DNA of 37,053 nucleotides, taken from contig JAFLEE010000054.1 in the NCBI GenBank assembly GCA_017302015.1, positions 1-37,053 on the forward strand. Direction: 5' to 3'. Of the stretch, positions 8,051 to 15,808 are shown piece after piece (the first letter of the stretch is position 1; each line of letters starts with the position of its first letter). The notes beneath the pieces were generated by a model. That model ran no database searches and was not told the origin of the DNA. It saw only the letters and a program-made list of their open reading frames with translations. The translations under genes were made by a program, and so were the position numbers. The DNA comes from Spirochaetota bacterium. Lineage in GTDB: Bacteria > Spirochaetota > UBA12135 > COTS27 > JAFLEE01.

Positions 8051-8548
8051 ATGTTGAAACGCATCCTGCCCCTCGCCCTGGCCTTCGCCGCCTTCTGGTC
8101 GTGCTCCTCGCGCAGCACCGCCATCCCCACGGCGCTCACCGATCTCTCCACCGCCCTCAATACGAGAGACCAGGCCGCCTTCAAGAAACTCATCTGGACC
8201 GGCGCCGCCGACTATACGGCCATCCAAAACGACACCATCACCGTCTCCAACCTGGTGACGGCTGGCTCGTACCGCTACAAGTACTACTTCAGCAACGCCT
8301 CCTACCCGGCAGCGGGCAATAGCCCGGTGACGGCGCGCGTGGAGTGCACGGTGGAAAGCTATGTCGGCGATGCCCTCATCGCCTCCCAAACCTATCCCGC
8401 CAGCGATACCGGCAGCGCCAAATTCGAGTTCGCCAACGGCTCCACCCTCTTCTTCATGGAGGACTGGAAATTCAGTAAGATCTGGCTCCCCCGATACGGC
8501 GACCCCCTCGTGAAAATGCCCGGCTTCATCCAGTTCGTGAAGCCCTGA
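8051..8548 (+). CDS. Small putative lipoprotein of unknown function
   Basis: 165 residues. The N-terminus MLKRILPLALAFAAFWSCSS is a signal peptide ending in a cysteine at residue 18; FWSC is a loose lipobox (Trp at -2 is unusual), acceptable under the relaxed rules known for spirochaetes but uncertain elsewhere. The mature part is a small alpha-plus-beta domain with Tyr/Phe-rich strands (SYRYKYYFSNASYPA) and resembles NTF2/DUF4878-like exported proteins only in size and pattern; I do not recognise a family. A good ribosome site GAAGGAG lies seven bases before the ATG. It is 24 bases after the FecR gene and two bases before the protease gene, so it is probably part of the same envelope operon. 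Confidence 0.72.
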   Translation: MLKRILPLALAFAAFWSCSSRSTAIPTALTDLSTALNTRDQAAFKKLIWTGAADYTAIQNDTITVSNLVTAGSYRYKYYFSNASYPAAGNSPVTARVECTVESYVGDALIASQTYPASDTGSAKFEFANGSTLFFMEDWKFSKIWLPRYGDPLVKMPGFIQFVKP

Positions 8549-8550
8549 AG

Positions 8551-10482
8551 ATGACCCACCCCCCCATTCCCGCCCGCGGGCCAAGCCACCGGCGGGCCGG
8601 GAAGGCGGGGCGTCGCGCAGTCCTTCTTGCGGCGGCCCTTGCTGGGATTCTTTCCTGGGCCCTCGGCATGCCGCCCCCCCTTCTCGATCCCCGGGAAGGC
8701 GTCGATCCCGCGGACCCTTCCGCGGCCATCGCTCAGGCGCGACGGCGCCAGCCGAAGCCCCTACCCACCCCGACCGAGATGGCCCGGCAACAACTATGGA
8801 AGATCGGCCCGAAGAAGGTCGCGCCCTACGGCACGTTCGACGAAAAGATGCTCCCGGTCTCCAACCTGCTCAATCTCATCGTGGTTCCGGTGGAATATGG
8901 GGACACCAACCTCTCCATCACGAGCAACGAGTTGGTCCAATTATTCCAGGGGCCGGCCTACTCGACCGTCTCGAACTATTACGCGATCCAATCGATGGGG
9001 AAACTCGCCCTCACCGCCTGGGTGACCGACAAGGTCCACTTGCCCAACCCCCGCGTCACCTACAACGACTCCAACGTCTGCGTGAGTTTCCTCCAGAACG
9101 TCGGCACCAACCTCATGGCCCAGTTCAGCGGTTGGAGCGCCGCCCAATTGTCGAACACGTTCGACGCCAACGGCGATGGGTTCGTCGACGCCATCCTCTT
9201 TATCCACGCCGGAGAAGGGGGGGAGTCGACCTCCTCCAGCGAACGCGGCACCAACATCTGGTCCCACCAATGGTCCTTCTATTTCCACGCCACCGGCGGC
9301 TACACGGGCACCCTGGGCACCGCGGCGGCCGGGTACAAATTGGGCCCGCTCTTCTTCGGGCGCTACCTCATCGTGGCGGAGATCCTCAACCGGAAGGCCA
9401 CCAATGTCTTCCAGCGCTCCACCATCGGCACGATCTCCCATGAGTTCGGCCACATCCTGGGCCTCTCCGACCTCTATAACACCGGCAGCGCGGCGGATCC
9501 CGAGCCGTATTTCCTTTATGACGGCGAACTCATGACGGGGGGGAGCTATAACGCCGCCCCGACGAATGTGGAATCCTACCTCTACGGCCCCGGGACCAAT
9601 CTCACCGTCAGCGGCAAGTACCCGGCCCCCCTCTCCTCGTACCATAAAAAGATGCTCGGTTGGCTTTCCCCCGCGGAACTCTACCGCGTCCCGGTGACGA
9701 ACGTCCCCGTCTCGAACCATTCGGCCACCGGCGCACCGACGACCGGCCGGTCCTTCCGGGCACGCAGCGTCAGCGAGGGCGAATATTGGCTCGTGGAGAA
9801 CCGTTATTTCGACCCCGCGGCGGCTTTCTCCTTCGACGCGGGCCTCGGGGGACGCGGCCTCCTCCTCTGGCGCGTTCAGGAAGATGTCATCGGCCCCCCC
9901 GACTCCCATTACTTCTGCGATAATGGGATGAACAATAACCCCAAACGCCGCGGGCTGCGCCTCGAGGTCATGCAACCGAAGCCCTACAGCAATACGTGGG
10001 CGAACACCCAATACGCCTTCTGGACGAATAGCGTTCGCGGATTCGGCATTTCCACGACCCCGTCCTCCACCTATGAGGGCACCGGCAAAACATCGGGGGT
10101 GACGGTCTCCAATATCTCCGCGGCGGGCCCGGTCATGACCTTCGCCTTCCGCAGCATCGACTTCGACGCCATGGCGGGGGCGACCTTCACCTCCTTCCCG
10201 TCTCCCTTCTCGGTCACCGGAACGCCGGTCACCCTCGTGGTGACCCTCCCCACCGCGGGGTTGAAGGCCCTGTGGGTGGTGACGGACGATGGCCGCCTCG
10301 TGAAGGACCTCTCCACCGAGGCCCTCGCCAGCGCCCGCGGCGTGGCGGAGAAAACCCAGTATGCCTGCTCCTGGAACGGCGTCGATGTGCACGGGAAAAC
10401 GGCCAATCCCGGGATGCTCTTCGTGCGCCTCCAAACCGAGGCGGGCACCTCCACGGCCGGCCGCTTCTACGTGAGGCCCTGA
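8551..10482 (+). CDS. Secreted M6-type metalloprotease with FlgD-like C-terminal domain
   Basis: 643 residues. The zinc site is HEFGHILGLSD at about 297-307, i.e. HExxHxxGxxD, the metzincin-like signature of the M6 (immune inhibitor A-like) family, with His297, His301 and Asp307 as ligands and Glu298 as base. A signal anchor (RAVLLAAALAGILSWALG, about 22-39) follows a long basic N-terminus. The segment DANGDGFVDAILFIHAG (about 203-219) is a calcium-loop plus strand usual in this family. The C-terminal 90 residues (LKALWVVTDDG ... CSWNGVDVHG ... NPGMLFVRL) match FlgD-type Ig-like domains, which often sit at the end of secreted proteins in spirochaetes and Fibrobacter-like groups. It probably degrades extracellular protein; the substrate is unknown. 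It is translated two bases after the lipoprotein stop. Confidence 0.85.
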   Translation: MTHPPIPARGPSHRRAGKAGRRAVLLAAALAGILSWALGMPPPLLDPREGVDPADPSAAIAQARRRQPKPLPTPTEMARQQLWKIGPKKVAPYGTFDEKMLPVSNLLNLIVVPVEYGDTNLSITSNELVQLFQGPAYSTVSNYYAIQSMGKLALTAWVTDKVHLPNPRVTYNDSNVCVSFLQNVGTNLMAQFSGWSAAQLSNTFDANGDGFVDAILFIHAGEGGESTSSSERGTNIWSHQWSFYFHATGGYTGTLGTAAAGYKLGPLFFGRYLIVAEILNRKATNVFQRSTIGTISHEFGHILGLSDLYNTGSAADPEPYFLYDGELMTGGSYNAAPTNVESYLYGPGTNLTVSGKYPAPLSSYHKKMLGWLSPAELYRVPVTNVPVSNHSATGAPTTGRSFRARSVSEGEYWLVENRYFDPAAAFSFDAGLGGRGLLLWRVQEDVIGPPDSHYFCDNGMNNNPKRRGLRLEVMQPKPYSNTWANTQYAFWTNSVRGFGISTTPSSTYEGTGKTSGVTVSNISAAGPVMTFAFRSIDFDAMAGATFTSFPSPFSVTGTPVTLVVTLPTAGLKALWVVTDDGRLVKDLSTEALASARGVAEKTQYACSWNGVDVHGKTANPGMLFVRLQTEAGTSTAGRFYVRP

Positions 10483-11555
10483 TGCCCGCCGCCTTGCGCC
10501 CTCCCCTCGCCCTGGTTTCGTCGCTGCTCCTTGCGTTCTCGCCGCTCCATGGCGGGGTCGAAAGCCTGCTCTACGGCGCCCCGACCGCCCTCTCGATGCC
10601 GGGCGCCCAGGGCTTCGCCCTGCTGCTCCCCGGCGCCACCGGGGCTTTCGGCGTCTTCCCCGCCCTCGCGGCCCCCGATGGATGGGCCGAGGCGGGCTAC
10701 CGGCAATTCTTCCGCAATAATCTCGCGGCCACGCCGCTCAACGGGCAGCAGGGAAACGGCACCCTCACCGTCGAGGTGCCCCTCGAGCGCTCCGCCTGGG
10801 GCCTCGGATTCCAATGGCAATTCAATAGTTTCGCCGACGACGCGCGGGATGTCATCGCCCTCACGACGGGCGATTTCAAGGCATTCGATTCCCTCATCAC
10901 CATGAGCCTGCGGCGTTCCTTCCCATTGACGCGCCAGGCCAAAGCGTCCGCGGTGGGTTCCCCGCGCGCCGAGGGGCCCGTCCTCGACGCGGGCGTCAGC
11001 TTCAAACTGCTGCTTTCCGATTGGGGGCAGAAGGTCGCGGGCATCTCCACGGGCGACACGAAGGTGCTCGCGGCCCTCATCGACGGGGGCCTCGCCTTCA
11101 CCTTGGGGAGACTCCTGCGCACGGCGGTGAGCGTGCGCCATTTCGGGCTGCCGCTTTCGCTGTCGAACCTCGCGTTCAACGTCCCCCTCGACCTCAACGT
11201 CGGGGCCGTGCTCGCGCTCCCCACCGGGAACCTGGAGACCGATGTGGGGGTGGGATGGCAGAGCACCTTCGGGGATCGCCAGGAACTCTCACTCGGGGGC
11301 GCGCTCTTCCTTCCGCTGGGCGCCAAGCCCGACCGCTTCTCCTGGCGCCGGCTGGGGGCCACCGCCCAGGCCCGCCTCGACTTCGAGGCGCCGGAGCGCG
11401 GCTTCGGGTTCGGGGGGGGGCTCGAGGCGGAGGCGGGAAGCCAAGACGTCCGCTTGCGCATCGGCTGGGGCCTCGCCACCCACCTCAGCGCGGGGATCCA
11501 GCAGAGTTTCTCCCTCTCGGTCGTTTGGAATGAAAAACTCGCCCCCGTTCACTGA
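10482..11555 (+). CDS. Outer membrane beta-barrel protein, PorV/UPF0164-like
   Basis: 357 residues; the ATG overlaps the protease stop by one base (TGATG), so translation is coupled. Signal peptide MPAALRPPLALVSSLLLAFSP, then GAPTALSMPGAQGFALLLPGAT, similar to the start of PorV/UPF0164 barrels (predicted mature Gly/Ala-rich N-terminus with the first strand and turn). Alternating hydrophobic strands with Gly turns run to the end, and the last strand SFSLSVVWNEKL is amphipathic as in barrel proteins. The family match is by pattern, not by diagnostic motif. PorV-type proteins shuttle secreted cargo in type IX secretion; no other type IX gene is visible here and the protease carries no obvious type IX signal. 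A G9 run inside the frame (11412-11420) would shift the frame if it slipped. Confidence 0.7.
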   Translation: MPAALRPPLALVSSLLLAFSPLHGGVESLLYGAPTALSMPGAQGFALLLPGATGAFGVFPALAAPDGWAEAGYRQFFRNNLAATPLNGQQGNGTLTVEVPLERSAWGLGFQWQFNSFADDARDVIALTTGDFKAFDSLITMSLRRSFPLTRQAKASAVGSPRAEGPVLDAGVSFKLLLSDWGQKVAGISTGDTKVLAALIDGGLAFTLGRLLRTAVSVRHFGLPLSLSNLAFNVPLDLNVGAVLALPTGNLETDVGVGWQSTFGDRQELSLGGALFLPLGAKPDRFSWRRLGATAQARLDFEAPERGFGFGGGLEAEAGSQDVRLRIGWGLATHLSAGIQQSFSLSVVWNEKLAPVH

Positions 11556-12216
11556 GGCGGTATCCGCGGAGCTCGTGGCCGTCGGGCGCGCTTGCCCGAC
11601 CGCCCTTCCCGTGGATGCGTTCCCCCCGCGCCGGCTCCTGTGGGCCGATTTATGCGCCCGCCTGTGCGAGACGCTCCCGATCCCGACGGGCCCCATGTCG
11701 CATTTGGCCTTCATCGCCGAGGCGGTGCACGCGACCCTCGAGATCCACACCCAGGTGACGGAGCGGTCCATCGGGGAGGGTACTTCCGTCGATCCATTGG
11801 CGATCCTCTCGGGAGACTACCTCTACACCTGCGCCCTCGAACGCATCCCCGAACTCGACCGGGAAGACCTGGAAAACGAGGCCCACGACCGCATCCTCGC
11901 GTCGTGCCGGGGGAAACTCCTCGGGTCCATCGACCGGCGCATCGGGCATTGGTGGTGGGCCCTGCGCCGGGGCGCACGCAGCGAGATGAATCCGGGGGCC
12001 CTGGCGGGACTGTGCCTCGTGGCCCCGGCGATCCTCCTGGGGCTCCCGAGGTCCCGGCGCGACGAACTCGACCGGCTCGCCCGTAGGTGGGCGAGGGCCC
12101 TCGAGCGCGGGGCCCCGTTCCGCCCGCGCGTTCGGGCCGAATTGGAGGGCTTCGCCGTGGCGATCCGCGCGGTCCACCCGTTTCCCGCCTCGACCGGACA
12201 AGGAGCCACCCCATGA
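11530..12216 (+). CDS. Prenyl-diphosphate-synthase-like protein lacking the Asp-rich motif (HEPPP component 1-like)
   Basis: 228 residues from an ATG 26 bases inside the barrel gene. Residues 59-106 (FIAEAVHATLEIHTQVTE, then DPLAILSGDYLYTCALERI) follow the pattern of trans-prenyl synthases: E-x-VHLATLLHDDVLD followed by AILAGDYLLARALE. Here the first DDxxD becomes IHTQVTE, with no Asp pair, and I see no second DDxxD. Component 1 of heptaprenyl diphosphate synthase (HepS/HEPPP_synt_1) has the same losses (IH-x-x-VT and L-GDY) and acts as a non-catalytic chain-length partner of HepT; this protein may do likewise. No catalytic partner is in the window. The rest is helical with an Arg-rich middle (IDRRIGHWWWALRRGARS). 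A pseudo-enzyme is an alternative. It overlaps the epimerase start by four bases (ATGA). Confidence 0.55.
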   Translation: MKNSPPFTEAVSAELVAVGRACPTALPVDAFPPRRLLWADLCARLCETLPIPTGPMSHLAFIAEAVHATLEIHTQVTERSIGEGTSVDPLAILSGDYLYTCALERIPELDREDLENEAHDRILASCRGKLLGSIDRRIGHWWWALRRGARSEMNPGALAGLCLVAPAILLGLPRSRRDELDRLARRWARALERGAPFRPRVRAELEGFAVAIRAVHPFPASTGQGATP

Positions 12217-13061
12217 AACTCGGCATCCACGCCTACGCCTGGTGTTCCCGCTGGACCGACGAGACGCTCCCGCTCATCGACCGCGTCCGTTCCCTGGGCC
12301 TCGACTTCATCGAGATCCCCCTCATGTCCCTGGAGACGCTCCATGCCGACCAGGCCCGCTCGCGCCTCGCGGCGAACGGCATCGGGGCCGTCACCTCCAC
12401 GGTGCTCCTCGGCGACACCGACATCACGAGCGAAGACCCGGCCATCCGGCGGCGGGGCGTGGATTACCTCCTCGCGTGCGCCCGGGCCACCCGCGATCTC
12501 GGGGCCTCCCAATTCTCGGGCGTGATCTATAGCCAGCACATCCGCGTGCTCCCCCACCGGCCGCGGGAACTCGAGTGGGAGCGGAGCGCGGAGGCCCTGC
12601 GCTCCGTGGCCCGCGCCGCCGCGGACGTCGGGGTCACCCTCGCGCTGGAGCCGGTGAACCGCTACGAGACCTTCCTCGTGAACACCTGCGCCCAGGCGCG
12701 GAGCCTCGTGGAGCGCATCGGGGAACCCAACGTGAAGATCCACCTGGATACCTACCACATGAACATCGAGGAGAAATCCTTCGCCGACGCGGCGGCCCTC
12801 GCCGGCGGGGACCTCGTGCACCTGCACCTGTGCGAGAACGACCGGGGCGTGCCCGGCACGGGCCTGGTGGATTGGGACGGCCTTTTCGCCGCCCTCGGGC
12901 GCATGGGCTACCGCGGCCACGCCGCCCTGGAATCGTTCGTCGACGTGACCGACAACATGAACACCTGGGTTTGGCGGCAACTCGCCCCGAGCGGCGACGA
13001 TCTGGTGCGGGAAGGCCTCGCCTTCATCCGCGCCATGGCGAAGAAGCACGGCGTTCCCTAG
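12213..13061 (+). CDS. Sugar phosphate isomerase/epimerase, D-tagatose/D-psicose 3-epimerase-like
   Basis: 282 residues, a TIM barrel of the AP-endonuclease-2 family. Predicted metal and catalytic residues: Glu146 (LALEPVNRYE), Asp179 and His182 (HLDTYHMN), His205 (HLHLCEND) and Glu240 (ALESF). These are the E-D-H-E set of ketose 3-epimerases, which convert D-tagatose/D-psicose or related ketohexoses by metal-aided proton exchange. Length (about 280-290) is typical. The start is fixed by AAGGAG seven bases upstream and the ATGA overlap with the previous gene. It ends the six-gene operon, separate in function from the envelope proteins before it; L-ribulose or hydroxypyruvate-type substrates cannot be excluded. 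Confidence 0.83.
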   Translation: MKLGIHAYAWCSRWTDETLPLIDRVRSLGLDFIEIPLMSLETLHADQARSRLAANGIGAVTSTVLLGDTDITSEDPAIRRRGVDYLLACARATRDLGASQFSGVIYSQHIRVLPHRPRELEWERSAEALRSVARAAADVGVTLALEPVNRYETFLVNTCAQARSLVERIGEPNVKIHLDTYHMNIEEKSFADAAALAGGDLVHLHLCENDRGVPGTGLVDWDGLFAALGRMGYRGHAALESFVDVTDNMNTWVWRQLAPSGDDLVREGLAFIRAMAKKHGVP

Positions 13062-13110
13062 GCCGCCGAATCGCGCGCGGCACGCCCCCGCGCCGGGGGC
13101 CCGTCGGCCT
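13060..13110. terminator. GC-rich hairpin between convergent genes
   Basis: AGGCCG (13060-13065) pairs with CGGCCT (13105-13110) and encloses a perfect stem GCCCCCG-CGC-CGGGGGC (13084-13100). There is no T-tract on either strand, so it is a candidate bidirectional terminator only. Confidence 0.4.
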
Positions 13111-13463
13111 CAGGAGCCCGTGAAGCCCACCTCATCGAGGAGCCTAGCGAGAAGGGTCCGGTTGACCAGGCTCTTGTCTAGGAACTCGAAGCCCACGTCG
13201 CGGTAGCCGGGGGTGACGCTGGGCCCGTTCCAGCGGCAGACGAGATCGAGGGCCAGGGGGCTCCACGTCTCGAACCCGGGGGGGAGATCGAGGAGGATGG
13301 CGAGGCGGTCGCCGGGAGAAGCGGCCTGCTCCATCATGAGCATGAGGCCGCTATCGGTCAGGTTGACGAGGTGCCCCGCGATGCCGCTCCCGTCGGCCCG
13401 GGCGGCCTTCAGATAGTAGAAGAGCCCGCGCCGCAGACCGCGACGCTTGTTTTCATTCGCCAT
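13110..13463 (-). CDS. PilZ-domain protein (probable cyclic di-GMP receptor)
   Basis: 117 residues, almost only a PilZ domain. RRGLRRGLFYYLKA at residues 7-20 carries the RxxxR motif, and HLVNLTDSGLMLMM (about 31-44) the D/NxSxxG motif, here N-L-T-D-S-G with Thr in place of the usual Ser. The C-terminus has YRDVGFEFLDKS, a typical closing strand. Such free PilZ proteins link cyclic di-GMP to motility or surface functions; no cyclase or motility gene lies nearby. The start ATG follows GGGAG by six bases and overlaps the end of the upstream isomerase gene by 11 bases, so the two are co-transcribed and translationally coupled. Confidence 0.85.
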   Translation of the reverse strand: MANENKRRGLRRGLFYYLKAARADGSGIAGHLVNLTDSGLMLMMEQAASPGDRLAILLDLPPGFETWSPLALDLVCRWNGPSVTPGYRDVGFEFLDKSLVNRTLLARLLDEVGFTGS

Positions 13464-14256
13464 GTTTCGCTCCCTGGACGTTTCCGGTCGCTCCCAAGAA
13501 TCTTATCAAGGATGCCGCCTCTTGGCCCAAAGCGTCTAGGCGGTCGTGGGGGATGAACTCGAGGAGGGCCCACGCGGCCCCGGGGGCGCGGGAAGCCGCC
13601 GCCAGATAGGCCTTCCAAGAAGCGGCCCCCGCTTCCAAAGGGAGGCGCTCCGCCACCGAGCGCCAATGGTAGACATGGAGCCCCGCGAGGCGGGGGAGGA
13701 CCCGCTCCAAGGTCTGGAGGGCTTCGGCGTGGGAAAGACCCACGGCGGGCTGCCAATAGGTCCGCAGGAAGGGATGGGGGGCCGCATCGAGGAGCGCGAG
13801 ACAAGAATCGATATCGTCGGTGAGGGTGCCCCCGTGGTACTCGGTGGCGACGGTGATGCCGTCGTGCCCCGCGTCGTCGGCGAGGCGGAGCAGATCGTCG
13901 CGAACGAGGGTCCGGTAACCGGCATCGGCGTCTTTCGAGGCCCGCCCGCCGGCCCAGACCCGGAGCACGCGGGTGCCCAACGCGCGGGCGCACCCCAGGG
14001 CCTGCTGGGCGGTGGGCGAAGCCTCGCCCGCCCGGTAATAGGAGCCGTAGGCGGCGCATGCCAACCCGGCGCTTTCGGTGAGGCGGCGGACTTCGCCGGC
14101 GCGGGCGAGGTCGCCGTGGGGGACGTGGACATCCCCCCCCCATTCGATGCCCAGGAGCCCGCAGGCGCGGGCCGCGTCGACGAGGTCGGCCGGGGAAAGT
14201 TTCCGAAAACTGATGGACACCAGGCCGGGCCGGATCATGTTCCAATGATACCACAT
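13453..14256 (-). CDS. TIM-barrel sugar isomerase/epimerase (AP-endonuclease-2 family)
   Basis: 267 residues, MWYHWNMIRPGLVSISFRK at the start. Barrel features: PADLVDAARACGLLGIEWGGDVHVP (split around residue 34; strand-2 Glu38), TVATEYHGGTLTDD with metal Glu139, LAGLHVYHW with His194/His197, and WALLEF with Glu233. The strand-6 residue is TYWQP (Trp168), where an Asp or His is usual, so the metal site is atypical. The start at 14256 is chosen because AAGGAG lies six bases before it; a second ATG (14238) has only TTGGA. That ribosome site lies inside the first codons of the opposite gene. Substrate unknown. It overlaps the downstream PilZ gene and is a paralogue, in the broad sense, of the epimerase at 12213. 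Confidence 0.75.
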   Translation of the reverse strand: MWYHWNMIRPGLVSISFRKLSPADLVDAARACGLLGIEWGGDVHVPHGDLARAGEVRRLTESAGLACAAYGSYYRAGEASPTAQQALGCARALGTRVLRVWAGGRASKDADAGYRTLVRDDLLRLADDAGHDGITVATEYHGGTLTDDIDSCLALLDAAPHPFLRTYWQPAVGLSHAEALQTLERVLPRLAGLHVYHWRSVAERLPLEAGAASWKAYLAAASRAPGAAWALLEFIPHDRLDALGQEAASLIRFLGATGNVQGAKHGE

Positions 14257-15808
14257 GATCCACTCCTTCGAACTCTCCGTCCTCCCTGACGCCCTCCACG
14301 ACCGGGAAGTACTACGAGCCATGGCCGCGGACCACCTCATGATGGACGCCGCCGAGATCCGCGCCGTGCTTCCCCGCAAACGGTCCCTCGACGCCAGGCA
14401 ACGGCACATCTTCTGGCGCGTGAACGTCGACGTCTTCGTCGGGGAGGATCCCCCGGCCGCCCTCCCGCCCGTGGCCTGGAAGGAGGCCCGCCCAGGGCGC
14501 GCCGTGGTGATCATCGGCATGGGCCCGGCGGGCCTCTTCGCCGCCTTGCGCCTCCTTGAGGAGGGGGTGAAGCCCGTGATCCTGGAACGCGGGAAGGACC
14601 ACCGGGCCCGCCGGCGCGACATCAAGGCCATCTTCCAGGAGCACCGCGTTGACCCCGACTCCAATTTCGGCTTCGGGGAAGGCGGCGCGGGCACCTTCAG
14701 CGACGGGAAACTCTATACCCGCGCGGGCAAGCGCGGCGACCCCGCGCGCATCCTGCGCATCCTCGTCCAGCACGGCGCCGACGCGGATATCCTCGTCGAC
14801 GCCCATCCCCACGTGGGCAGCGATCGGCTATGGCGCACGGTCCAGTCCATGCGGGAGACCATCCTCGCGCGCGGGGGAGAGATCCATTTCGGCGCTCGCG
14901 TCGACGGCTTCGAGATCGAGGCGGGCCGGCTCCTTGGCGTGCGGGCGGGGGGAAAAGAGCATCGGGGGGACGCGGTGCTCCTCGCCGCGGGGCACTCGGC
15001 GCGCGATCTGTTCGAAGAACTCCACCGCCGGGGGATCCCCCTCGAGGCGAAGCCGTTCGCCCTGGGCGTGCGCATCGAGCATCCCCAGGCCCTCATCAAC
15101 CGCTTCCAATACCGGGACGAGGCGAAGAACCCGGCGCTCCCGGCCGCGGCCTACCACGCGGCGTGCCAAGCCGAGGGGCGCGGCGTCTATTCCTTCTGCA
15201 TGTGCCCCGGGGGCCTCATGGTCCCCGCGGCCACGGCGATGGGCGAGATCGTCATCAACGGCATGAGCATGGCCAAACGCAATTCCTACTGGGCCAACGC
15301 GGGGTTCGTGGCCTCGGTGGACGCGAACGATTGGGCGCCCTGGGCCGCGGAGGGCCCGCTCGCGGGGATGCGCCTGCAGGCCGAAGTCGAAAAAAACATG
15401 GCCGCCGCCGCCGGGGGAACCCAACGCGCGCCGGCCCAGAGGGCCCAGGATTTCCTCAAGGGTCGCCCATCCCCCACCCTCCCCAAGACGTCCTATATCC
15501 CCGGCCACGTGAACGCGCCGCTCCACGAGATCCTTCCCGGTTGGCTCGTGAAAGCGCTCCAAGAAGGCCTGCGCCAATTCGAAAAAAAAATGTCCGGCTT
15601 CGCGGGGACCGACGCCGTCATGGTCGCGCCCGAAAGCCGCACCTCTTCCCCGGTGCGGATCCCGAGGGACCCCCAAACCCTCATGCATCCCCAATGCGCG
15701 GGTCTCTTCCCTTGCGGCGAAGGCGCGGGCTTCGCGGGAGGCATCGTGAGCGCTGCCATTGACGGGGAAAAATCGGCCGAGGGAATCCTTCGTTATTTGG
15801 GTGTTTGA
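14255..15808 (+). CDS. FAD-dependent protein of the COG2509 family
   Basis: 517 residues. N-terminal THUMP-like or MTTase-type leader (about 1-65, MIHSFELSVLPD ... SLDARQRHIFWRVNVDV) is the characteristic front of COG2509 proteins, followed by a Rossmann FAD site VVIIGMGPAGLFAALRL (84-100), and FGFGEGGAGTFSDGKLYTR (about 130-148). C-terminal AGLFPCGEGAGFAGGIVSAAIDGEK is the second FAD contact. Substrate and reaction are unknown for the whole family. The ATG is placed by the family N-terminus; no Shine-Dalgarno sequence precedes it. The first two bases overlap the start of the divergent isomerase. An A9 run at 15582-15590 lies in the frame. It is followed by a low-GC gap. Confidence 0.88.
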   Translation: MIHSFELSVLPDALHDREVLRAMAADHLMMDAAEIRAVLPRKRSLDARQRHIFWRVNVDVFVGEDPPAALPPVAWKEARPGRAVVIIGMGPAGLFAALRLLEEGVKPVILERGKDHRARRRDIKAIFQEHRVDPDSNFGFGEGGAGTFSDGKLYTRAGKRGDPARILRILVQHGADADILVDAHPHVGSDRLWRTVQSMRETILARGGEIHFGARVDGFEIEAGRLLGVRAGGKEHRGDAVLLAAGHSARDLFEELHRRGIPLEAKPFALGVRIEHPQALINRFQYRDEAKNPALPAAAYHAACQAEGRGVYSFCMCPGGLMVPAATAMGEIVINGMSMAKRNSYWANAGFVASVDANDWAPWAAEGPLAGMRLQAEVEKNMAAAAGGTQRAPAQRAQDFLKGRPSPTLPKTSYIPGHVNAPLHEILPGWLVKALQEGLRQFEKKMSGFAGTDAVMVAPESRTSSPVRIPRDPQTLMHPQCAGLFPCGEGAGFAGGIVSAAIDGEKSAEGILRYLGV

